DNA of 29,862 nucleotides from an uncultured Clostridium sp. (GTDB lineage Bacteria > Bacillota > Clostridia > TANB77 > CAG-508), in contig USCV01000015.1 in the NCBI GenBank assembly GCA_900553225.1, forward strand, positions 1 to 29,862, written 5' to 3'. The notes beneath the pieces were generated by a model. It saw only the letters and a program-made list of their open reading frames with translations. It did no database searches and was not told the origin of the DNA. A program made the position numbers and the translations under genes. Shown here in pieces: positions 24,191 to 29,862 of the stretch; within the stretch, counting starts at the first letter, position 1; every line of letters starts with the position of its first letter.

Positions 24191-24818
24191 GTTAAAAAAA
24201 GAATTAAAAGAATTTTTAGAATACAAGAAGAATTATAAATTTACACAAAAAGAATTAATTGAAAGAGATGAATGTATATTTTGCGAAGATATAGTACTTA
24301 AGGATAAGGATGGAAATAAGACTAGTGAAACAGAAAAATGGATTGATGTCGGATATAGAAATAGAGGAGATTTTCCACAAATGCTTTCAAATTTATTTCC
24401 ATATAATTTTAAATTTAGAGGAAAAAAATTAGCTAGCATTGAAAATTTCTTTCAAGGAATAAAATTTAAAGATAAAAAAATACAAAATTATATATTTTCT
24501 TATTATGGAACACAAGCTGTACATATAAAGGCGGCAAGTAATTATAATTGGAAGGAAACAGGGATAATATATTGGCAAGGAAAAGAAATAAAAAGAGATA
24601 GTATAGAATATGATTTACTAATTGACGAATTATATATTTCAGCAGTACAAAATCCTATTTATAGAGCAGTATTATGCAATTGTGATAAACATATCATTCA
24701 TTCTATAGGAGAAAACGAAAAAAAAGAAACTACTTTTACTAGATATGAATTTGAATTTCAGTTAAATTGTTTAAAAGATTTTCTACATAGTAAAGAAAAA
24801 GGAGGATTACATGAATAG
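24183..24818 (+). CDS. NADAR (YbiA-like) domain protein
   Basis: 211 residues from ATG 24183 (GGAG five bases upstream). NADAR proteins are N-glycosidases acting on ADP-ribose or riboflavin-pathway compounds; some reverse ADP-ribosylation of guanine in DNA as antitoxins to DarT. The conserved pattern is visible: LSNLFPYNFKFRGKKLASIENFFQGIKF (the usual form is LSN-F-P-F...G...S-E-FQ-KF), then YGTQAVHIKAA and, near the end, YRAVL. The N-terminal 60 residues contain CIFCEDI and a charged helix. Start and stop overlap the neighbouring genes by 8 nt each (ATGAGTAA and ATGAATAG), strong evidence of translational coupling. Confidence 0.8.
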   Translation: MSKLKKELKEFLEYKKNYKFTQKELIERDECIFCEDIVLKDKDGNKTSETEKWIDVGYRNRGDFPQMLSNLFPYNFKFRGKKLASIENFFQGIKFKDKKIQNYIFSYYGTQAVHIKAASNYNWKETGIIYWQGKEIKRDSIEYDLLIDELYISAVQNPIYRAVLCNCDKHIIHSIGENEKKETTFTRYEFEFQLNCLKDFLHSKEKGGLHE

Positions 24819-25290
24819 AATTGTTAATTGGCTAGGACAAACTATGGAATTTGAGGGGAATTTAAGTTTAGCTATTGCAAAACATGAAATAACAAACTTT
24901 CCAGGAAAGTATGTTTATGAGGATGAATTATTTAATATAGCTACAGATCCTGAAATCCCTATAAAAGGGTATATGATATTAGCGATATCTAAAGAAACAC
25001 TTACAATAACCGACTTAACAAAAGAAGAAAGAAATAAATTAATTGATTTATCAAATCGATTATTAGAAGCAATGCATAAGTCTGGTTTTGAAAAAGTGAT
25101 GATATATCAAGATGAAGCAAGTTCTGGTAATTTACATATAAATTTTATTCCTAGACACGAATGGACTTATAAGTTTCATGCTAATTTTGGTGAGATGGGA
25201 ATTTATGCAAAAAATAATCTTAATACAAGTGATGAGTATAGAAAAGAATTGTTAGAAAGTATTGAAGAAATTAAAAAGAATTTTAAATAA
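24811..25290 (+). CDS. HIT-like protein with altered histidine triad
   Basis: 159 residues, closely related to the C-terminal half of the WG/HIT protein (shared YEDEL-N-ATDPEIPIKGY, AI..HEITN-PG.Y). The terminal motif reads NLHINFIPRHEW where HIT hydrolases have H-x-H-x-H-x-I-P, so only the central (normally catalytic) His is kept and its flanks are Asn. It could bind nucleotides or hydrolyse weakly. AAAGGAGG precedes the ATG inside the NADAR gene; the two frames overlap by 8 nt. Last gene of the run, followed by a terminator. Confidence 0.8.
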   Translation: MNRIVNWLGQTMEFEGNLSLAIAKHEITNFPGKYVYEDELFNIATDPEIPIKGYMILAISKETLTITDLTKEERNKLIDLSNRLLEAMHKSGFEKVMIYQDEASSGNLHINFIPRHEWTYKFHANFGEMGIYAKNNLNTSDEYRKELLESIEEIKKNFK

Positions 25291-25305
25291 GACTACTATA
25301 AAATA

Positions 25306-25338
25306 AGAGTATGCCCAAAAAGGACATACTCTGTTTTG
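25306..25338 (+). terminator. Terminator of the cargo run, also facing the radical SAM gene
   Basis: AGAGTATGCCC / GGACATACTCT (one mismatch) around A5, followed by GTTTTGT. It lies between converging genes and may serve both. Confidence 0.75.
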
Positions 25339-25353
25339 TACGTATTGAAATAA

Positions 25354-26616
25354 TTAATAATGAGTAATGAACTTTATATTATCCAGATTTTCTTGGAATT
25401 TCAATACGCGCCACAGGCTTTCCATAAATCCGTTATCCTTAAGTGAAGGACATTCAGTACAGTTTCTAGGGCAATTTTGCATAATGAATTTAGCACTTTC
25501 ACCATGCATAAGACTTTCAAGTTCGTTTTCTTCTCCTGCCATTATCCCATAGTGGTAGTTGAGATCTGTAATTTTATCCCAAAGCACACAACACATGAGA
25601 TTTGTTCCATATAATGGTGGAGAAATAAGAGAACTCCAACACCTAGTGGGCTTGTCTCTTTCAACCATTGTCCTATTTTTGTAAGCAGTATTCAAATTGT
25701 TTGGAAGCTGAAAATCTTTAAGACCATAAGAATAAGCAAATTCCCTCAAGTTTATAAGTTCTTCTACCTCTTTCTGTGAAATGCTTTCATCTTTAACGCT
25801 CTCAAAATCAGGAATGAGAACTTTAACTCCTTGAAATACATCTACGCCAATATTTGCAATTGTACGAATGAATTCATCGTAATGTCCTGCATTTAAAGGT
25901 CTAATACAGGTTCTGGTTCCGATTAACAAAGTATCTTCTCTTCCTGCTTTAGCTCTTGCATTACATAACCTATTCAAAAGATTAATTGCATCATCATATG
26001 AGAAATCTCTATTTTTAGACTTCTGATTAGAATAGATTTTGTAAGCATCTGAACCAATACCTGGGAAACTAATTCTAATAAAAGCGACATTGTTTACCAA
26101 ACATTCCAATAATTCATCAGATATTTGGCTTCCTGTGCTTACATAGACAAGTCCCATATTGCATTCCTGATTTGCATACTCTAACATTTCAATCCTATTT
26201 TTGTATAAATCTGGGTTACCTTCTCCGCAAACTTCAAATCTGACTTTGTTAAAGCCACGTTTAGCTGAATAAGTAGAGATTTCACTCAAAATTTTTTTAT
26301 ACTTATCAATAGGAATAATCGGGTATTTGATGTGCTGATCCTCAATGGCCCACTTTCTACTTGGACAAGCCAAACAATCTTTGCAATCAAAGTCGCAGTA
26401 TGGGAAATCTTTTGCACTTACTGAAAGAATTGGCATTTGATTAATTCCATGTTGAACTGCATATTTGACTGCTTCACAGTAATCCTTTTCTGTTAAAGGA
26501 TAAAGATGTTGTGGAGACCGAGAACGTGAAAACCAAATAGTTTTACCTGTTGCCATATCAAATGCTGAAAACTGTTTTGCTGTAAGGATACTATCCTTAA
26601 AAGATGTGTTGTTCAT
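25354..26616 (-). CDS. Radical SAM protein with SPASM-like C-terminal cysteines
   Basis: 420 residues from ATG 26616, chosen because GGGAGA lies seven bases before it; the open frame to 26652 has no ribosome site. The radical SAM cluster motif CxxxCxxC appears as YCDFDCKDCLAC (about residue 77). FEVCGEGNPD and RISFPGIGSDAY are typical strands of the partial barrel. The C-terminus has CWSSL, CCVLWD and CPRNCTECPS, consistent with auxiliary iron-sulfur clusters (SPASM or twitch). I cannot name the substrate. No peptide precursor gene is recognisable next to it. Base composition is visibly less AT-rich than its neighbours and codon 26520 is an in-frame CGG read without shift, both signs of separate origin. 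Confidence 0.85.
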   Translation of the reverse strand: MNNTSFKDSILTAKQFSAFDMATGKTIWFSRSRSPQHLYPLTEKDYCEAVKYAVQHGINQMPILSVSAKDFPYCDFDCKDCLACPSRKWAIEDQHIKYPIIPIDKYKKILSEISTYSAKRGFNKVRFEVCGEGNPDLYKNRIEMLEYANQECNMGLVYVSTGSQISDELLECLVNNVAFIRISFPGIGSDAYKIYSNQKSKNRDFSYDDAINLLNRLCNARAKAGREDTLLIGTRTCIRPLNAGHYDEFIRTIANIGVDVFQGVKVLIPDFESVKDESISQKEVEELINLREFAYSYGLKDFQLPNNLNTAYKNRTMVERDKPTRCWSSLISPPLYGTNLMCCVLWDKITDLNYHYGIMAGEENELESLMHGESAKFIMQNCPRNCTECPSLKDNGFMESLWRVLKFQENLDNIKFITHY

Positions 26617-26670
26617 AATATAATCTCCCTTCTTTGTGAAAAAATGTGACAATATTAAATTTATATTATT

Positions 26671-26699
26671 ATGTTAACATCTTTTGCAATATTTGTCAA
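26671..26699 (-). promoter_or_regulatory. Promoter of the radical SAM gene
   Basis: Minus strand TTGACA (26694-26699), a 17-base spacer and TAACAT (26671-26676), about 55 nt before ATG 26616. Confidence 0.75.
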
Positions 26700-26734
26700 T
26701 AATTATATCTATTAAAAAACATTATAATCATCTA

Positions 26735-26772
26735 ACAAAAAATAAAGTGATAGCAAAAAATGTTATCACTTT
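26735..26772 (-). terminator. Terminator of the mob operon
   Basis: Minus strand AAAGTGATAACA / TGCTATCACTTT (one G-T wobble) followed by ATTTTTT. Downstream of the 110-residue gene that follows mobV. Confidence 0.85.
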
Positions 26773-26788
26773 CATTAAATTAATATTA

Positions 26789-27121
26789 TTATATAATTCC
26801 TAATCTTCTAAAATAATAATATGCATCCAGTCCACCTTTAAAATATAATTCTTCTTCAGTCATAATTTGCATTTTTTCTTGTAGCTCTATTGCCTTATAA
26901 AGTAAATCACATTCAATAGGTGTCAATTCTGTTTCTACTTTATCCCCAAATAAAATATTTTGTAACTTTTCATTACTGTCTAAAATCTTTGTATATTCTT
27001 TCTGCAAATTTTTAAACTCATTATTATTTTTTTGCAAGTATATTCTTACTCCATCTAAATGTTCCATAAATTTATCTTTACAATCTTCGTAAAAAGTAGT
27101 AAATCTTTTTATATTTTCCAT
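26789..27121 (-). CDS. Small helical protein of the mobilization module, unknown function
   Basis: 110 residues, almost entirely helical with a coiled-coil-like middle (NNNEFKNLQKEYTKILDSNEKLQNIL) and an ending EELYFKGGLDAYYYFRRLGI. Proteins with this ending (YFKG..D..YY..R.LG) are common next to MobV relaxases in clostridial elements; I do not know their job. It lies 22 nt downstream of mobV, ahead of a good terminator, so it is part of the mob transcript. Confidence 0.7.
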   Translation of the reverse strand: MENIKRFTTFYEDCKDKFMEHLDGVRIYLQKNNNEFKNLQKEYTKILDSNEKLQNILFGDKVETELTPIECDLLYKAIELQEKMQIMTEEELYFKGGLDAYYYFRRLGII

Positions 27122-27143
27122 ATCATCAAATCCTTTCTAATTT

Positions 27144-28371
27144 TTATTCAATCTCATATTCATCTTCTATTTCATCTTTTTGAAATTCATTTATATTAAG
27201 TTGTTTTTCAATATTTAAGTCAATATATGTTTCTTTTTCAAAATCTCTTATAATTTCATCCTCAGAAGGATAAGAGAATTTGTTACATATCCATTTAATA
27301 AAATGTTTTATAGTTATTTTAAATTTATTAATTATCTTATTTAAAGTTTTGTTTTCTTTTTCTAAATTTTCAATTTGTTTTTTGTAAGAATGTTCTATGT
27401 CATAAACTTTACTTTCAAATTTCAATTCTAGTTCTTTTTCTTTATGTTCCAGTTCTTCTTTCAATAAACTATTCGATAGCCTTAAATTTACGTTTTTCTC
27501 TGTCATATTTATATAATCTTCTTTGAAATTTTCTGCAAAATCTACTGTATTTACTTGTTTTGATAGTTCTTTATTTAAAGCTAAATTTTCTTTGTGAAGT
27601 CTTAAAATTAATTCATCTTTTGGCTTTATAATTTTTTCAAATATCTTTTCATCTCTATTAATCATTACTTTTTTTATATCATTTATTTTTGGAACTTCTG
27701 GCAATTCTAAAGTTATATTTTCCAATACCTTTTTAGTGTTTTCAAAATTGGTTATTTGCTTATAATTTTGTATTGTTTCATTTTTCCTTTTTGTTTCTTC
27801 TGAAGGTAATCCTCTTTGTAACTCAAATCCTTTAGTTACTATATATTCGTAATAAGCATTTTGTAAATTTCTATAACTATCTCGACCTTTCCAAAAATCT
27901 CTACAACATACTTTATCAATTTTCTTTCCATTTTTATCTTTTGTATGAATTACTGGAATGTAAATCAAATGCATGTGTGGAGTTGTTTCATCAAAATGAA
28001 CTACTGCTGATATTATATTTTTCTCTCCAAGATTTTTATAATTACAAATAAAATTGTAACTTTCTTCAAAATATCTTTTAGTTTCTTCCATTCCTATTGT
28101 ATCAAAAAATTCTTTATCTGATGTAAATACCATTTCACACATTATTATGCTATTACTTCTAATTTGACCTTGCAAAGCATATTTTTCCCTTAGTCTATCA
28201 AATTCTTTTGTGTAACTTAATTCATTTTTCTTAAAGTAATAATTCAAGTGCGATTTGCTAATATCTATTTCTTTATTTGAATGATTTTTTGCTTTTCTAT
28301 CATTATGAACACATATTCCGATTAGCTTGAGTCCTCGTTAATTTCTCATTTCTTACTATAGCATAACTCAT
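27144..28371 (-). CDS. MobV-family relaxase (Pre/Mob), interrupted by a +1 shift at CGG
   Basis: Relaxase that nicks oriT and pilots the strand during mobilization. The frame usually called would start at TTG 28247 and lacks the N-terminus. Extending upstream, ATG 28371 opens MSYAIVRNEKLTRTQAN, the standard MobV start, and meets CGG at 28318-28320. Skipping its C continues GICVHNDRKAKNHSNKEID, then SKSHLNYYFKKNELSYTKEF and on without a break. Catalytic histidines are in HFDETTPHMHLIYIP, and RDFWKGRDSYRNLQ follows. The C-terminal 200 residues form a coiled coil. About 408 residues in all. Without the shift translation ends at TAA four codons after CGG. oriT lies directly upstream. Confidence 0.88.
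28318..28320 (-). other. +1 frameshift site at in-frame CGG (mobV)
   Basis: Codons read CAA GCT AAT CGG AAT ATG TGT TCA TAA. Dropping the C gives AAT GGA ATA TGT GTT CAT AAT GAT AGA, that is N-G-I-C-V-H-N-D-R, the conserved MobV N-terminal region. CGG at the break and GGA (Gly) restored, as at the other sites. Confidence 0.88.
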
Positions 28372-28408
28372 TGCTCCGAAGTCCTTTCTTGCTCGAAACA
28401 AATTTATT

Positions 28409-28440
28409 TGTCTAACACACTAGACAAGTTTTGCAAACTT
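28409..28440 (-). other. oriT of MobV (pMV158) type
   Basis: On the minus strand TAGTGTGTTA (28413-28422) matches the pMV158 MobM nick site TAGTGTG/TTA, putting the nick between 28416 and 28415. It sits in a small hairpin (TGTCTA 28409-28414, TAGACA 28421-28426), as in pMV158. A second hairpin (AAGTTT 28426-28431, AAACTT 28435-28440) lies just upstream. mobV starts 38 bases further on. Confidence 0.8.
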
Positions 28441-28463
28441 ATCCGTGTGCTCTGCGAGGCTTT

Positions 28464-28526
28464 CCTAAAAATGCTTTAACATTTTTAGGCTATAAATTAT
28501 AATGAACTTGTCATTATAATTTATAG
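28464..28526. repeat. Two adjacent perfect hairpins between oriT and repA
   Basis: First: CCTAAAAATG / CATTTTTAGG (28464-28473, 28480-28489). Second, starting at the next base: a 16-bp perfect stem (28490-28505 with 28511-28526, starting CTATAAATTATAATGA) with a 5-base loop. Possible roles are a single-strand initiation or conversion site, or termination between repA and mobV. The stretch 28372-28576 contains no gene. Confidence 0.7.
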
Positions 28527-28576
28527 TGAAATTGCCCATATAAAGTAGAGCTGACAATTTCATATCATAGCCATGC

Positions 28577-29503
28577 TTACGTAGTTATAGTTTCGTTATC
28601 ATAAGCAAAGTTTGTATAGAGAAAATCAAGTGAGCCATCTTCATAGTCTCTTCCTTTATAAGAAGCTTTATTTTTCTTTTTCTTTGAAATAGAAATATTT
28701 GTATTCCCTAAATTATTATATAAGCAAATCATCAAATAATTTTTAGCATTTTGTATATTAGGTATATTCTTCAATATATCTAATAACTGTATTAAATTTT
28801 CTTTTACTATAAGTTTTAATTTATCTAATATTTTATAGTGATTAACTGTTACACTTCCTACTTTTAAGGTATCTTTATAATATAAGCTATCAATAACATC
28901 TTCTAAAATGTTTTTTTCTTCTTTTGTAAAATCCTCCAGTTTGCATTTATCTTTTATCTCTTTTAAATAAAATTCATCATCACTATTAGGATTGATAGAA
29001 TTAGTATTGATTATATTAGTTTTGATATTATTAGTATTGATTGTCTGTAAATTTTCCTGTTCTTGAACTGTACTTTCTACTACTCTAGAACCGTAAAAAT
29101 TACTGTTCAGGACTTGTAAATTTTCCGTATCTGAAATTTTATCTTTTTCTTCATATTGTATTTTAGCAACATATATTAAATTAGGTTTGCCAAGCCCTTG
29201 CCTTTTTTCTTCAATTAAATCTGTATCTACTAATTGTTTAAATGCCTTTGTTACAGTTTTTTCTGATAATCCTAATTTTTCTTGAACTTCTTGTCTTGTA
29301 AAAATTAAAAATATACGATTAGCATTATCTACCCAATGATTTCTTATAGATAGAGATAACCTATCTAGTAAAAAAGCATATAGTATTTTACTATCAGAAT
29401 TTAATTTATCTTTATATAATGAACTTTCAAATAATTCTTGTGGAATTTGATAATATTTATGACTTAGTGTTTCATTTGATTTATAGTAATCTAATTCTCT
29501 CAT
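28577..29503 (-). CDS. RepA_N-type replication initiator
   Basis: 308 residues. The N-terminal domain has the RepA_N pattern (YYQIPQELFESSLYKDKLN, SKILYAFLLDRLSLS, NHWVDNANRIFLIFTRQEV) followed by a winged helix (LGLSEKTVTKAFKQLVDTDLIEEKRQG). A low-complexity centre (residues about 150-175) is encoded by the 15-bp iterons, and the C-terminal helical domain ends in KGRDYEDGSLDFLY, a common ending in this group. RepA_N proteins initiate theta replication of Gram-positive plasmids from an origin usually lying inside their own gene. Here it implies that the element is a plasmid-integrase hybrid able to replicate after excision. It is transcribed in the same direction as mobV. Confidence 0.85.
   Translation of the reverse strand: MRELDYYKSNETLSHKYYQIPQELFESSLYKDKLNSDSKILYAFLLDRLSLSIRNHWVDNANRIFLIFTRQEVQEKLGLSEKTVTKAFKQLVDTDLIEEKRQGLGKPNLIYVAKIQYEEKDKISDTENLQVLNSNFYGSRVVESTVQEQENLQTINTNNIKTNIINTNSINPNSDDEFYLKEIKDKCKLEDFTKEEKNILEDVIDSLYYKDTLKVGSVTVNHYKILDKLKLIVKENLIQLLDILKNIPNIQNAKNYLMICLYNNLGNTNISISKKKKNKASYKGRDYEDGSLDFLYTNFAYDNETITT
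28985..29044. repeat. Four 15-bp iterons inside repA, probable origin
   Basis: Tandem units start at 28985, 29000, 29015 and 29030: ATTAGGATTGATAGA, ATTAGTATTGATTAT, ATTAGTTTTGATATT, ATTAGTATTGATTGT. The core ATTAGTATTGAT is kept at positions 1-12 of each. The 15-bp period equals five codons, giving the I-N-T-N-x pentapeptide repeats in the protein. Location in the centre of repA is where RepA_N plasmids keep their origin. Confidence 0.8.
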
Positions 29504-29571
29504 TTTTACTTCCTTTCTAGGAAGAATATTTTTCGGAACTTTTTCTAAACATTATTGTTTGGAATAAAACT

Positions 29572-29658
29572 TTTTCTGAACATAAATTTCTAAACAAAAT
29601 CTTAAAATTTTTTAGAATTTTTCAATATTTTTTGAAACTGAACAGAAAAGAGTATCAA
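29572..29658. repeat. Right-end arm sites of the element
   Basis: TTTTCTGAACA...CTAAACA (29572-29596) is a direct copy of 17011-17034. GAACAGAAAAGAGTATCAA (29640-29658) is the inverted counterpart of 17001-17020, with one extra C on the left. The latter also forms a hairpin with 29671-29686 that could terminate transcription. About 75 bases separate it from attR. Confidence 0.55.
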
Positions 29659-29730
29659 CGAAAACCTTGTCGTTAATACTCTTTTCACTCTTTTAAAATT
29701 TTCTGCAATTCTCTAAAAATTGCTTAAATG

Positions 29731-29743
29731 TGGTCGAGGTGAC
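29731..29743. repeat. Right attachment site (attR) in the tRNA-Pro 3' end
   Basis: TGGTCGAGGTGAC, identical to 16938-16950; covers CCA, the discriminator base, the 3' acceptor strand and the first T-stem bases. Confidence 0.88.
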
Positions 29744-29806
29744 AGGGATCGAACCTGCGACCTCATGGTCCCAAACCACGCGCGCTACCAACTGCGCTAC
29801 ACCTCG
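29731..29806 (-). tRNA. tRNA-Pro (anticodon UGG), integration target
   Basis: 76 nt with encoded CCA (29731-29733). Acceptor CGAGGTG / CACCTCG, D stem GCGC / GCGC, anticodon loop TTTGGGA giving TGG, T stem GCAGG / CCTGT with loop TTCGATC. The 3' end forms the right attachment repeat and stays intact after integration. Confidence 0.96.
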
Positions 29807-29862
29807 ATTAGTAATGAACTACTTTATAAATATAACATATTCATTTAAAATATTCAAGTATT

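Larger units (their letters stand above)
16938..29743. mobile_element. Integrated mobilizable element in tRNA-Pro(UGG), 12.8 kb
   Basis: Bounded by a 13-bp direct repeat, TGGTCGAGGTGAC, at 16938-16950 and 29731-29743. The right copy is the 3' end (including CCA) of an intact tRNA-Pro, the classic target of tyrosine integrases. Contents from left: integrase and excisionase (minus), cargo 18863-25290 (plus), radical SAM gene (minus), a small gene, MobV relaxase, oriT and RepA-type initiator (all minus). It has a relaxase and oriT but no mating-channel genes, so it needs a helper conjugative system, which the coupling-protein cluster at the left of the window hints at. The initiator suggests plasmid-like replication after excision. 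Its mobV carries one of the four CGG shifts, so as written it may be impaired. Confidence 0.88.

Noticed and set aside
25354..26616. Radical SAM peptide-maturation cluster
   Set aside because: No short precursor peptide, transporter or protease gene lies next to it, so a natural-product role is not supported.
1714..28320. Reassignment of CGG to another amino acid
   Set aside because: Replacing Arg by any single residue does not repair the frame: stops follow within about three to seven codons at all four sites. Only omission of one base restores the proteins.
1..29862. CRISPR array or insertion sequence
   Set aside because: The only regular short tandem repeats are the four 15-bp units inside repA, without spacers. 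No transposase gene and no IS ends were found.

Overview
The window is strongly AT-rich Bacillota DNA, most likely from a spore-forming member of the Clostridia. The evidence is an alpha/beta-type SASP, a SleB/YpeB cortex-lysis pair, the block tadA - SRP RNA - dnaX - ybaB - recR, Shine-Dalgarno sites of the AAGGAGG type and sigma-A promoters with 17-bp spacers.

Layout. (1) 1-3043: three minus-strand genes from a conjugative element or its remnant: a VirD4/TraG-type coupling protein and two small unknown proteins. (2) 3154-16743: host chromosome. It holds a DnaJ-class chaperone; the murF-ddl wall-precursor pair; a SASP gene and sleB-ypeB; a plus-strand GT28-type glycolipid glycosyltransferase; recR, ybaB, dnaX and a short SRP RNA; an unknown membrane-anchored protein; tadA; tRNA-Arg(CCU); a TtcA-like tRNA sulfurtransferase; and a MYG1-like DHH phosphoesterase. 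(3) 16938-29743: a 12.8-kb integrated mobilizable element bounded by a 13-bp direct repeat. The right copy is the 3' end of an intact tRNA-Pro(UGG). It carries a tyrosine integrase with an unusual double Cys-cluster N-terminus, a small excisionase, cargo, a radical SAM gene, a MobV relaxase with a pMV158-like oriT, and a RepA_N-type initiator with four 15-bp iterons inside its coding sequence.

Main observation. Four genes (traG, sleB, the DHH gene and mobV) are each broken by a +1 frameshift. In all four the zero-frame codon at the break is CGG, and dropping its C so that GGN is read as Gly restores the expected conserved sequence. I checked every CGG on the coding strand of every gene. No in-frame CGG occurs in any intact host gene of the window. 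Only two others exist, both in element cargo (20982 in the WG/HIT gene, 26520 in the radical SAM gene), and there the frame continues without a shift. The fourth site was found by using the rule to predict the missing MobV N-terminus. Possible causes are +1 frameshifting or quadruplet decoding at a poorly decoded CGG, or a systematic sequencing artefact; I cannot decide between them from sequence alone.

Second observation. The element cargo includes a compact run driven by a consensus promoter: a WG-repeat/HIT-like fusion, a transglutaminase-like plus phosphoribosyltransferase-like protein, a NADAR (YbiA-like) protein and a second HIT-like protein. The last three overlap by 8 nt at each junction. 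This looks like an uncharacterised nucleotide- or ADP-ribose-related system, possibly defensive.
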